Shown here: piece by piece, positions 17,594 to 25,739 of the stretch
How positions within the stretch are numbered: the first letter of the stretch is position 1
Layout: each line of letters begins with the position of its first letter
Assembly: GCF_039710355.1 (NCBI RefSeq)
Contig: NZ_JBDKWZ010000018.1
Location: forward strand, 62,001 to 126,000
Reading direction: 5' to 3'
Length of the DNA stretch: 64,000 nt
From: Rapidithrix thailandica
Lineage (GTDB): Bacteria > Bacteroidota > Bacteroidia > Cytophagales > Flammeovirgaceae
The notes under the pieces: generated by a model
The model's database searches: none
What the model was told of the DNA's origin: nothing
What the model saw: only the letters and a program-made list of their open reading frames with translations
Position numbers and translations under genes: made by a program

Positions 17594-18020
17594 GATTTCT
17601 TGGTAATTAAATGAAATAATAATTTTGGTAGCTCTTTGACACAAAGAATTGATAAATACCGGAAGTGAAGAAAGAAGATTACAGGTTGCTTTTCACAGAA
17701 ACACGATCCATCACTTGAGGTTGTTTATCTTTCATTAATATTCGGCTAATTTTGGTTCTTGAAGGCTTCTTTCTTGAATTCCCCTAATTATTAGGATATC
17801 TCGTTTTTTGTAAGAAATTCAATACTCCATGATTTACAAATTGCACTTTTTACCTACTCAATGTAAGCAAAGTGCAAGTTTTGAAGCCTAAAATGATACA
17901 ACCAAGTTAATGAGAAAGTCTATTTTTTGGAATTAAAAGCTATTAATAAATGCTAATGCAGATTGGGCTGTTTCCCATCCATGTATTGCATTTTGACATT
18001 ACCCTCTATCATCATTCAAT
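17594..18020. other. 427-bp divergent intergenic region with a strong hairpin
   Basis: This region separates the sulfotransferase (minus) from the Crp/Fnr gene (plus), so both promoters lie here. At 17841-17877, TTGCACTTT pairs with AAAGTGCAA, and TTAC with GTAA inside it. The structure is followed by GTTTTG on the plus strand. No flanking gene ends here, so it is either an operator-like palindrome or the end of an unannotated small RNA. Confidence 0.4.
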
Positions 18021-18599
18021 ATGTACGAACTCATTTTACAAAATATATCCAAACACATTCAATTCACTGAAGAGGAAACCTCGTTTTTCATTTCAATGCT
18101 GAAAAAGCGTAAACTGCGGAAAAGACAATTTTTAGTGCAGAAAGGAGATATCTGTAAGCATGAAACATTCGTGATCAAAGGCTGCTTACGGGCTATTTAT
18201 ACCACACCCAATGCTCAGGAATACATGACTCAATTTGCCATGGAAGATTGGTGGATCAATGATTTTGAAAGCTTTTTGACAGGGAAACCGGCCACCTTGG
18301 ACATTGAGGCTCTGGAGGATTGTACTTTGTTACAAATCGATTATCCGTCTTTACAATTAATCTATGAGCGCATTCCTAAATTTGAGCGGTTTTCCAGATT
18401 GATGCTTGAAAAATCATATTTATCTCTTTATAAGAGAATGGTCTCTTCCATGAGCAAACCGGCTGAGGAGCGGTACCAGGATTTTCTCAAACAATACCCC
18501 AACCTCCATCACCGTATCCCACAATACCACATCGCAGCGTATTTGGGCATTACCCCTGAATTTTTAAGTAAAATCCGTAAAAAACTTGCGAAACAATAA
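18021..18599 (+). CDS. Crp/Fnr-family transcriptional regulator
   Basis: This 192-residue cytoplasmic protein has an N-terminal cyclic-nucleotide-binding-like beta-roll (about 25-115, with RQFLVQKGDICKHETFVIKG) and a C-terminal helix-turn-helix (YHIAAYLGITPEFLSKIRK, about 168-186). It lacks the Cys cluster of oxygen-sensing FNR, so any effector is something else. Its wing helix pattern is that of the many Bacteroidota Crp-like regulators of unknown ligand. It lies 154 bp upstream of an azoreductase gene on the same strand. The gap between them contains a duplicated palindromic site placed as an activator site would be, which suggests that this protein controls the azoreductase. Confidence 0.9.
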   Translation: MYELILQNISKHIQFTEEETSFFISMLKKRKLRKRQFLVQKGDICKHETFVIKGCLRAIYTTPNAQEYMTQFAMEDWWINDFESFLTGKPATLDIEALEDCTLLQIDYPSLQLIYERIPKFERFSRLMLEKSYLSLYKRMVSSMSKPAEERYQDFLKQYPNLHHRIPQYHIAAYLGITPEFLSKIRKKLAKQ

Positions 18600-18610
18600 A
18601 TCCGGTTCAT

Positions 18611-18650
18611 TTTCTTAAACTAGTTCAAGAGAATTTCCTAAACTAGTTCA
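18611..18650 (+). promoter_or_regulatory. paired operator upstream of azoR
   Basis: Two 17-bp direct repeats, TTTCTTAAACTAGTTCA (18611-18627) and TTTCCTAAACTAGTTCA (18634-18650), match at 16 of 17 bases with a 23-bp period. Each contains the perfect palindrome AACTAGTT. Relative to a start inferred from the -7 box at 18675, they centre near -67.5 and -44.5, close to class-II Crp-type activation. The link to the Crp/Fnr gene is inferred. Confidence 0.6.
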
Positions 18651-18655
18651 TGGAC

Positions 18656-18682
18656 TTGAAGACTTATCCTGTCTTACTTTTG
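18656..18682 (+). promoter_or_regulatory. Bacteroidota-type promoter of azoR
   Basis: TACTTTTG at 18675-18682 is a perfect TAnnTTTG -7 box, with a TTG at 18656-18658 as the -33 element (16-bp spacing, slightly short). It lies 71 bp before the azoreductase start and directly after the duplicated operator. Confidence 0.6.
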
Positions 18683-18753
18683 CCTTATCAGTATTTTAAA
18701 AGCGCGTTTACTGAGATCAATCAAAAAAGTAAGACATTTTTAAGCTTATATCC

Positions 18754-19395
18754 ATGAAAAAGAAATTATTGCATATAGATAGTAGTCCCCGGAAAGAACG
18801 TTCGCATTCACGGTCGCTCAGTTTGTTGTTTAGAGAAAAATGGTTGGATAACTTTCCGGAATTTGACTTAATGTACCGGGACTTGTATGTTACCCCTCCG
18901 CCTCATGTAGATGAAAATTGGATAGCGGCTGCTTTTACTCCCCCAACGAAGCGCACAATCCACCATACACAAGCTTTGGAAATCAGCGATCATCTGGTGG
19001 ACCAATTTTTCGAAGCCGATTATTATCTGTTAGGAGTACCAATGTATAACTTTGGCATGCCCAGTATTCTAAAAGCCTATATAGATAATATTATCCGGGT
19101 TAACCGGACTTTCCTCTTCACCCCTGAAGACAAAGAGGCACCTTATAAGCCTTTGGTAAAAGGAAAAAAGATGTTCGTGGTAGTAGCCACCGGTGACCAT
19201 GGGTATCAAAAGGGAGAAATATTGGAACCTATGAATCACCTCGAGCCTCACCTACGCACCGCTTTTGGTTTTATAGGGGTTGAGGACATTCGATTTATTT
19301 ATAGCGGCAATGATGAGTTTGGAGGGGAACGATTAGAAAAATCCATCCAACAAGCCATCCATAAAATGGAAGACGAAGTTTGCAGTTTCGTGTAA
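18754..19395 (+). CDS. azoR: FMN-dependent NADH-azoreductase (flavodoxin-fold)
   Basis: This 213-residue cytoplasmic flavoenzyme matches the AzoR/AcpD family in length and layout. It has the N-terminal FMN phosphate loop HIDSSPRKERSHSRSLS, the FMN-contacting PMYNFGMPSILKAYIDNIIR block (about 98-117), and the ATGDHGY segment near residue 148. Such enzymes reduce quinones and azo compounds by two electrons and protect against electrophile stress. The gene follows a Crp/Fnr-family regulator, and its leader carries a duplicated palindromic site and a clear promoter, so stress-inducible expression is likely. A long hairpin terminator follows. Confidence 0.93.
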   Translation: MKKKLLHIDSSPRKERSHSRSLSLLFREKWLDNFPEFDLMYRDLYVTPPPHVDENWIAAAFTPPTKRTIHHTQALEISDHLVDQFFEADYYLLGVPMYNFGMPSILKAYIDNIIRVNRTFLFTPEDKEAPYKPLVKGKKMFVVVATGDHGYQKGEILEPMNHLEPHLRTAFGFIGVEDIRFIYSGNDEFGGERLEKSIQQAIHKMEDEVCSFV

Positions 19396-19425
19396 AAACA
19401 ATCGTAAACGAATCAACCCTGAAAC

Positions 19426-19480
19426 AACAGTGAGTAATGTGCTTTTTTCTACACAAAGGCCATTACTCATTGTTATTTTT
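19426..19480 (+). terminator. terminator after azoR
   Basis: AACAGTGAGTAATG (19426-19439) pairs with CATTACTCATTGTT (19461-19474) with one mismatch and is followed by ATTTTT. It lies 30 bp after the azoreductase stop. Confidence 0.75.
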
Positions 19481-19834
19481 CTGAATAAAAATCCTTTGCA
19501 AAACAAACCGTATTCTATACAAAAGAAACAACTTCTAATAAGCCCCCTAAAAATGCGATAGCATAGTAGTATGTTAATTTATTTTTCGTAAATTTAATAC
19601 CCCATTATCGGGACATGGTAAATAATCCACACAGCTAGCATCACTCTACACAGCTAACTTATTCTCACTCATTTTCATGAGTAGTACTTATCTACAAGCC
19701 TAATTTTTTTCTCAAAAAAACACACCAAATACTCCGCTACCTTTTTAGGCTATTTTTTTGGTAAGTGTAGCACTCTACACATTACCCTGGCCTGACTGTA
19801 CCTTCATTTTTTATTCAAAAAAAATTATATCACT
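19481..19834. other. 354-bp intergenic region with duplicated 11-mers
   Basis: This is the upstream region of the T9SS cargo gene. The 11-mer CACTCTACACA occurs twice (19642-19652 and 19771-19781). ACACAGCTA occurs twice 19 bp apart (19629 and 19648), and ACTCAT/ATGAGT forms a small perfect hairpin at 19667-19682. The second 11-mer lies in the palindrome GTAAgTGTAG..CTACAcaTTAC near 19761-19785. I see no ORF. Confidence 0.45.
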
Positions 19835-21490
19835 ATGAAACGTTGTTTCACTTTACTTGCATTATGCATTTTTTTCTATCAGTACTCTTTTGCTCAATTT
19901 CAACATTCGTACGGGCTGGATAGCCGGGAATCAGGCTATTCCGTACAAATGACCCAGCATGACAATGGCTTTATCGTAGCGGGTACCACCAGTTTTCCGG
20001 TGATCGCCGGAGGGGACGCCACCCTGATGAAAACCGACCCGGCCGGAAACCCCCTCTGGCAAATGGCATATGGCGGAGAACGCTATGAGCAGTTCAATTC
20101 GGTAAGGTATATTGGCAATCAAGGATATGGAGCCTTGGGGCATACCAATAGCTTTGGCTTCGGAAATCACGACATGTATTTCGTGCGCACCGATTTTAAT
20201 GGCAACCCGATTACCAGTAAAATCTATGGGGGAGAGAAAGACGACCGGGGACATTGTATACAAAGGATAAAAGATCCGGATATAGGAGAAGGATTCATCA
20301 TGGTGGGAGAAACACAAAGCTTTCCACATATCCTACCCGGCAAAAATGTCTATGTCGTGCTTACAGACTTATTAGGAAATGTCAAGCGTGCAGTCGTGTT
20401 GGGTTATAAATACGACCAAATTGGCTATTGGATCGAACAAACCCGAGATGGCGGTTATATATTGGTGGGAAGCTCTACCTTGAACTGTACCGGCGGGAAT
20501 GGTCAACTCAATGATATTTATGTTGTTCGATTAAAACCGGACCTTTCCGTAATGTGGGACCGGTATATCGGAGGTGAATTGAACGATGAGGCTTTTTGTG
20601 TGAAAGAAACGCCTAAAGGAAATTTTATCATTACCGGATATACACAAAGTTTCGGAGTAGGAAGCCAAGGGGATGCTTACCTGTTAAGTCTGGATGCAGC
20701 GGGAAACTTCCAATGGATGCGAACCTATGGCCTCGAGCGAGTGGATATTGCCAAAGGATTGATCATTGACCAAAATTCAACAGGCTCTTGGAACTATGTA
20801 GTGTCAGGGTATACCAACAGCGTTGGCCCAAACAATGCTTATATGTTTAAAACCGATGCCAACGGTAACTTACTATGGACCAATACTTACGGCATCGATA
20901 ACTATGATTACAGTTACGAATTGACCCGGAGCAAACCAGGATATGTTTTCACCGGATCGGTCTCCTCCTATGGGGCGGGAAGCAACGATATCTATTTGGT
21001 AGAAACCGACCTAAACGGCAAATCGGGTACCGACTGCGAAATCCGTATGCAACAAGAAGTGATCAGACACCAACCCTGTATCACCAAAATCACTAAATTT
21101 GAATATGTCAAACCGGAATTAAGAGTAGACAGCCGGTATGAAAGGACAGATTTTGTAGTGAAAGATTGCCCGTTTGGCAGTCATTCCTCGGCAAAAGAGG
21201 CCCAAGATAACAACCTTAACAAGTTAGCGGAATTAAAAAGCGAGGCCAATGGTATCAGGATTTATCCTAACCCAAGTGCCCACCGCTTGAATTTGTCATA
21301 TATCTCTGATTTTCAAAATAGTAAAATCCGGATAATTCCTATCACCGGACAGCAAGTGGTATTACAAACTACTCTGCAAAACCTGAACAAAGCGGAATTA
21401 GATATAAGCCAACTGGTAAAAGGGTTGTACATCCTGGAAATCACCAAAACAGACGGACAGGTTCAAAAATTGAAATTTTTAAAAGAGTAA
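19835..21490 (+). CDS. secreted repeat protein with type IX secretion sorting domain
   Basis: This 551-residue protein has a signal peptide (about 1-21, ending SFAQ), then roughly six repeats of 50-60 residues (about 22-385), each with a pattern like GYGALGHTNSFGFGNHDMYF and a KTDANGNLLWTNTYG-like strand. A linker with several Cys follows, and then a C-terminal Por/T9SS type A domain (about 470-551: IRIYPNPSAHRLNLSY, KGLYILEITKTDGQVQKLKF). The repeats look like a beta-propeller of the kind seen in secreted Bacteroidota proteins. It should be exported across the outer membrane and released or attached to the surface. I see no catalytic motif. Its presence implies a functional type IX secretion system elsewhere in the genome. 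Confidence 0.9.
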   Translation: MKRCFTLLALCIFFYQYSFAQFQHSYGLDSRESGYSVQMTQHDNGFIVAGTTSFPVIAGGDATLMKTDPAGNPLWQMAYGGERYEQFNSVRYIGNQGYGALGHTNSFGFGNHDMYFVRTDFNGNPITSKIYGGEKDDRGHCIQRIKDPDIGEGFIMVGETQSFPHILPGKNVYVVLTDLLGNVKRAVVLGYKYDQIGYWIEQTRDGGYILVGSSTLNCTGGNGQLNDIYVVRLKPDLSVMWDRYIGGELNDEAFCVKETPKGNFIITGYTQSFGVGSQGDAYLLSLDAAGNFQWMRTYGLERVDIAKGLIIDQNSTGSWNYVVSGYTNSVGPNNAYMFKTDANGNLLWTNTYGIDNYDYSYELTRSKPGYVFTGSVSSYGAGSNDIYLVETDLNGKSGTDCEIRMQQEVIRHQPCITKITKFEYVKPELRVDSRYERTDFVVKDCPFGSHSSAKEAQDNNLNKLAELKSEANGIRIYPNPSAHRLNLSYISDFQNSKIRIIPITGQQVVLQTTLQNLNKAELDISQLVKGLYILEITKTDGQVQKLKFLKE

Positions 21491-21504
21491 AATTGAATCC
21501 AAAG

Positions 21505-21545
21505 ATAAAGGAGCAGAAATCATCTCTGCTCCTTTATTATTTTAT
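21505..21545 (+). terminator. terminator after the T9SS cargo gene
   Basis: ATAAAGGAGCAGA (21505-21517) is a perfect inverse of TCTGCTCCTTTAT (21525-21537), with a 7-nt loop and a following TATTTTAT. It ends directly against the left edge of the 163-bp repeat element. Confidence 0.85.
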
Positions 21546-21706
21546 GAAGTGGTTTAAACGTATAGTTTTTGACCGAAAATGGAATCAAAACCGGCTCATC
21601 AAGGTACTTTTTGAAGAGAATAGCCAAAGCTATTGTTAAAAAAAGTAACACAGAGGAGGCGTTTTTGAAGCATTTTTTAGGAAAAAGAAAAAGGTTAATT
21701 CACTTC
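21544..21706 (+). repeat. 163-bp dispersed repeat, copy A (MITE-like, carries a 31-codon ORF)
   Basis: This 163-bp block matches the reverse complement of 44736-44898 at 153 of 163 bases without gaps, and similarity stops sharply at both ends. The ends form an imperfect inverted repeat: GAAGTGGTTTAAAC at the left against GAAGTGAATTAACC read from the right. It also contains the internal palindrome AATAGCCAAAGCTATT. From the first ATG it encodes 31 codons (MKWFKRIVFDRKWNQNRLIK..., ending NSQSYC, TAA), and the other copy keeps the same frame. It lies between the terminator of the T9SS gene and the 3' end of the GH3 gene. It could be a miniature transposable element, a relic of an insertion sequence, or a duplicated small gene; I do not recognise the family. 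Confidence 0.75.
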
Positions 21707-21733
21707 ACAGTCAAAACGGTATCCGGCAAATCC

Positions 21734-24385
21734 TTACAACACTACATCCTTCTTTACCTCAAATTTCCCTTCCAGGCCATCGTGTTGATTACCCCCTACG
21801 AATACTTCAAATTCACCTGCTTCTACTACCCGTTGCATGTCCCGGTTCCACAGCGACAAATCTTCCGGAGTGAGCTGGAAGGTAATTTCTTTGCTTTGTC
21901 CTTTTTCAATCATCACCCGTTGAAAACCTTTTAACGTTCTTCGTGGTGTGGTTACCGAGCTGCGTACATCGTTGAGATACAATTGCACCACTTCTTCCCC
22001 ATCCCGGTCGCCTGTATTGGTCACCGTGACGGAAACCGAATAATTGGCCTCCTGCCCCGTAATTTTCAAATTACTGTACTCAAAGCTGGTATAACTCAAA
22101 CCATAACCAAATTCGTAAAGCGGCTTGTGACTTTCTTTGTTATAACGGTGAATGGCAGAAGGTTTCTGATTGTAATAGAAAGGCAATTGTCCTACTGAGC
22201 GAGGAAAGGTGACGGGCAAACGACCGGCCGGATTGTAATCACCAAAAAGTACCTTGGCAACTGCTTCTCCTAATTTTTCACCGGGAAACCAAGCTTCCAC
22301 AACGGCCGGCACATGTTGATTGATCCAGTTAACAGACAAGGGTCTGCCATTGAGCAATACACAAACTACCGGAGTACCTGTGGCCTGAATCGCTTTGATC
22401 AGCTCCTCCTGGTTGCCAAACAAATCCAGTGATGCCACATCTTTATTTTCTTCTACCAACTCTTCCGACTCTCCCAACACCACCACAGCCACATCCGATT
22501 GACGGGCTAAATGTACGGCTGGTTGGAAATCTACTTTTTTCAAATCCCAAAGCAATTGGGCTTTGGCCCCATAGCCACCTTCCCACATTTCCAGCTTGAT
22601 TTTATAGGCCTTCCCCGCTTTAAATTCCATCGGGGAGGTAGCGATATTAGTAGATCCTTTGCTCCAATTGTCTATCACCAATACATCATCCACCCATAGT
22701 CTTACTCCATCGTCAGAGCTAACCCCGATCCAACCGGAAAAGGAAGTAACCGGTTTTAAATAGCCTGTCCAACGCACGGAAAACTGATCTTCCGGCATAC
22801 CTTCACCCGGAGAACCCGGCCAGTGAAAATCTACTTGCGGATCTACTTGTGTTAAAGTGGGTTCTCCTTTCAAATGCCGGTTGGCAAAATATTCCGCTTT
22901 CAAGCCCCGCTCTTTCTGATCTGGTGTCCATAAGTTAGCTTGGCTAATGGCTTGTCCTTTAAAGATCAACGGAGTGCCATTTTCATAGCGCACATTGGCC
23001 TCCGGCAAATGCGCTTTGATGCCTTCGTAAACCGTGATGGCTTTTTTCTTTTTCACTGAATATCCCCCCAAAACCGACTCATTGGCCAAGGGGCCTATCA
23101 CCGCCACATTTTTCAGCGATTTACTCAAAGGCAACACCTTATTTTGGTTTTTCAGCAAGCAAATAGATTTCAAGCCTGCTTCCAAAGCCACTTCCTGATG
23201 CGCTTGGCTATGATGCCGCTCATCGATCCATTGTTGTTCGGTAAAGGGATTTTCGAAAAGTCCTAAAAGAAATTTCAGACGCAGCACATTGCCTGCCGAT
23301 TGGTCGATTCGCTCTTCACTGATTTTTCCCTCCTGCACCAACTCCAATAAATACCGTTGATAATCTTCCGTGGGAAAATCGTAAAATTGCATATCAATAC
23401 CGGCCTCAATGGCCTGACGTACACTCTCTTTGGGCGAATCGGAAACGTAGTGTACATTTTCCAAAAAACGGATCGCTCCCAAGTCAGACACCACGATGCC
23501 TTTAAATCCCCATTCTTTGCGCAGTACATCGGTCAACAACCATTGGTTGGCAGCACAAGGCACGCCATCCAATTCCGTATAAGCAGCCATAGTTCCCAAA
23601 GCCCCTCCTTCTTTAAAAGCTTTTTCAAATACGGGTAAATAATCCTGGCGGACAATTCTCCGGCCCAATTCCACCGGAGAGGAATTTCCCCCGGCTTGTG
23701 GCACTCCGTGTACGGCAAAGTGTTTGGGTTCGGCTATCATGGCTCGATTGCTGGTCAGGCTGTCCCCTTGGATTCCCCGGATCAAGGCCGAACCCAAGTG
23801 GGCTGCCAAATAAGGATCTTCCCCAAAGGTTTCGGCAATCCGCCCCCAGCGCGGCTCCCGGCCCAAATCCAGATTAGGCCCTAAGCCAAAGTGTACTCCG
23901 AATGCCCGGCCTTCCGTACCGATCACTTGTCCGGCCTTCTGTAACAATTCACTATCCCAGGTAGCCCCTAAAGCGATATTCATAGGCAATGCCGTACTTC
24001 CTTCGCCCAAATACCCATGCAGAAACTCACAAAGAATCAAAGCGGGTATCCCGTGGCGATTGTGATCTATAACATATTGTTGTAATTGATTGATGGTTAC
24101 AGCATCTTTCGGATACAAATCATGAATTGCTCCTACTCCCAGCTCTCCTAATTGCTCTTGAGTCTTCTCAGCTGAAAAAGCCTCATTTTCTTTAAAATCA
24201 GCCCCGGAGTACATGTCCATTTGCCGGATTTTTTCTTCCAGACTCATTCGAGAAAGCAAATCTTGCACCCGGTCTTCTACGGGTAAATTGGCATTTTTAT
24301 AAACGGGGGATTGATTTTGTTGGCAGGATTGGAAGATTGCTATGCATACCATCCAGCAAAAACTTAAGGAAAGGTGTTTCATCAT
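21734..24385 (-). CDS. GH3 beta-glucosidase with inserted PA14 domain, lipoprotein
   Basis: This 883-residue exported enzyme has a lipobox FQSC (Cys21). The GH3 barrel (about 35-375) contains KHFAVHG and the nucleophile Asp301 in GIVVSDLGAI. The C-terminal alpha/beta domain is split by a PA14 domain (about 493-615: LKAEYFANRHLKG, GWIGVSSDDGVRLWVDD). After it come the likely acid/base Glu646 region (ELVEENKDVASLDL), LNGRPLSV, and a fibronectin-III-like tail (about 785-875). PA14 insertions in GH3 enzymes shape the active-site pocket and bind oligosaccharides. It differs clearly from the GH3 enzyme at 11924 and is not in a SusCD locus. The exact substrate (beta-glucoside, beta-xyloside or similar) is open. 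Confidence 0.94.
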   Translation of the reverse strand: MMKHLSLSFCWMVCIAIFQSCQQNQSPVYKNANLPVEDRVQDLLSRMSLEEKIRQMDMYSGADFKENEAFSAEKTQEQLGELGVGAIHDLYPKDAVTINQLQQYVIDHNRHGIPALILCEFLHGYLGEGSTALPMNIALGATWDSELLQKAGQVIGTEGRAFGVHFGLGPNLDLGREPRWGRIAETFGEDPYLAAHLGSALIRGIQGDSLTSNRAMIAEPKHFAVHGVPQAGGNSSPVELGRRIVRQDYLPVFEKAFKEGGALGTMAAYTELDGVPCAANQWLLTDVLRKEWGFKGIVVSDLGAIRFLENVHYVSDSPKESVRQAIEAGIDMQFYDFPTEDYQRYLLELVQEGKISEERIDQSAGNVLRLKFLLGLFENPFTEQQWIDERHHSQAHQEVALEAGLKSICLLKNQNKVLPLSKSLKNVAVIGPLANESVLGGYSVKKKKAITVYEGIKAHLPEANVRYENGTPLIFKGQAISQANLWTPDQKERGLKAEYFANRHLKGEPTLTQVDPQVDFHWPGSPGEGMPEDQFSVRWTGYLKPVTSFSGWIGVSSDDGVRLWVDDVLVIDNWSKGSTNIATSPMEFKAGKAYKIKLEMWEGGYGAKAQLLWDLKKVDFQPAVHLARQSDVAVVVLGESEELVEENKDVASLDLFGNQEELIKAIQATGTPVVCVLLNGRPLSVNWINQHVPAVVEAWFPGEKLGEAVAKVLFGDYNPAGRLPVTFPRSVGQLPFYYNQKPSAIHRYNKESHKPLYEFGYGLSYTSFEYSNLKITGQEANYSVSVTVTNTGDRDGEEVVQLYLNDVRSSVTTPRRTLKGFQRVMIEKGQSKEITFQLTPEDLSLWNRDMQRVVEAGEFEVFVGGNQHDGLEGKFEVKKDVVL

Positions 24386-24558
24386 TTTAAAGCCTGTGAT
24401 TAACCGTATTCGTTTTTGTGGTTAAAATTAGGGAAACAAAATTATAAATAGTAAAAATGACTATAAGAAATCTCAGACATTTCGTTTTGCCCCTAATTTG
24501 GACTAAACAGATTATTGGTGCAGCTTTCCTAAGGAACAGATTTCACAGGAATGAATGT

Positions 24559-25500
24559 TCAGCTAATGCTTTTTCTCCATCGTAAATTATACATATTGGG
24601 TACTACCATTGCCATCAAAATCAACAAAACACCCAACCACTGTAAAGAACTGACTTTTTCCTGTAATATAATATTTGACATCAGAACAGCCACCGGTAGT
24701 TCAGCAGCACTGAGAATTGAGCCCAATCCGATTCCGACAATTGGCATTCCCGCGGAGAAAAATAAAGGAGGGATAACCGTCCCGAAAAGGGCTAAAAGAA
24801 TTCCCCATACCCACAAACTTTCCGTAAAATTCATTTGCAGGCTCCCATCAAAAAGAAAGGTAGGCGGGTGTACGGATAAAACTAAAATACTTGCCCCGGT
24901 GATCATAAAGGCTGATTTTTTGAGAGGAGGAATTTGTGTTTGACTACGGCCACTCACAAAGACAAACAAGGCATATGCAATGGCTGACAATAATCCATAA
25001 ATCACTCCTTCCATATCAAGATTTCCGGCAGTTCCGTCTATCGCTCCTCCAGCAAAGAATGTCCCGATGATAATCACCAAAGCTGCTATTGACTTTGGGC
25101 GGGACGGCCATTTGCGGTGGACTAGCGCTTCTAATAATAGCCCTATCCATGTGAATTGCATTAATAAAAGGATTGCAATAGAGGCCGGTACCAGGCTAAT
25201 ACATTGATAATACAACAAACTCACCATCCCCGTACTGGTTCCGACTCCCATTAATGTGAGGACAGAGCGGAATTTTCCCACAGTACGCATGGACACGGGG
25301 CTTTTCACAAGCGTTTTTTTTGATTGAAATGACTTTCCTATCACAATTCCCCAAAGTATCACCCAACCGAACAACATCTGACTTCCGGTAACATCCGCTA
25401 CGGTAAAGCCCTCTTTATAAGCCAATTTGGCAAAAGTGGAAAGAATGCCGTAACTACAGGCGCCCAAAAACACCAATACAATTCCTTTAATCTCCTTCAT
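24559..25500 (-). CDS. DMT-superfamily transporter (EamA family)
   Basis: This 313-residue inner-membrane protein has ten predicted helices in two EamA repeats (about 5-140 and 160-300). Typical features are the first helix VLVFLGACSYGILSTFAKLAY and the end of the second repeat PIVGIGLGSILSAAELPVAV followed by LQWLGVLLILMAMV. It is probably a metabolite exporter of unknown substrate. It is monocistronic, is divergent from the WG-repeat gene at 25740, and has no obvious terminator. It is only distantly similar to the EamA protein at 1461-2372. Confidence 0.9.
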   Translation of the reverse strand: MKEIKGIVLVFLGACSYGILSTFAKLAYKEGFTVADVTGSQMLFGWVILWGIVIGKSFQSKKTLVKSPVSMRTVGKFRSVLTLMGVGTSTGMVSLLYYQCISLVPASIAILLLMQFTWIGLLLEALVHRKWPSRPKSIAALVIIIGTFFAGGAIDGTAGNLDMEGVIYGLLSAIAYALFVFVSGRSQTQIPPLKKSAFMITGASILVLSVHPPTFLFDGSLQMNFTESLWVWGILLALFGTVIPPLFFSAGMPIVGIGLGSILSAAELPVAVLMSNIILQEKVSSLQWLGVLLILMAMVVPNMYNLRWRKSIS

Positions 25501-25739
25501 GGCCGCAAAAATAGAGAAGGAAACAAGAAATTTAAGCTAGAAGGATCGAGGGAATGAAGAATTGAAGGCTTATAGGTAGTATTCCTTCTGATGGGTATGC
25601 TCCCTTACTTGTTGATACACTTTCCAACCTTTCATCCCCGATAACTGACCACCGGTTGCTTTTTATGGTAAAATTATTGTTCTTTTAACTCTGTAATAAA
25701 AAAATTGAAATACAGAAAACAGTATTAACCGTCAAAACT

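Noticed and set aside
21569..21934. 121-codon open frame that runs from the repeat into the 3' end of the GH3 gene
   Set aside because: It has no ATG start and its second half is antisense to a clear coding region; it is an accidental frame.
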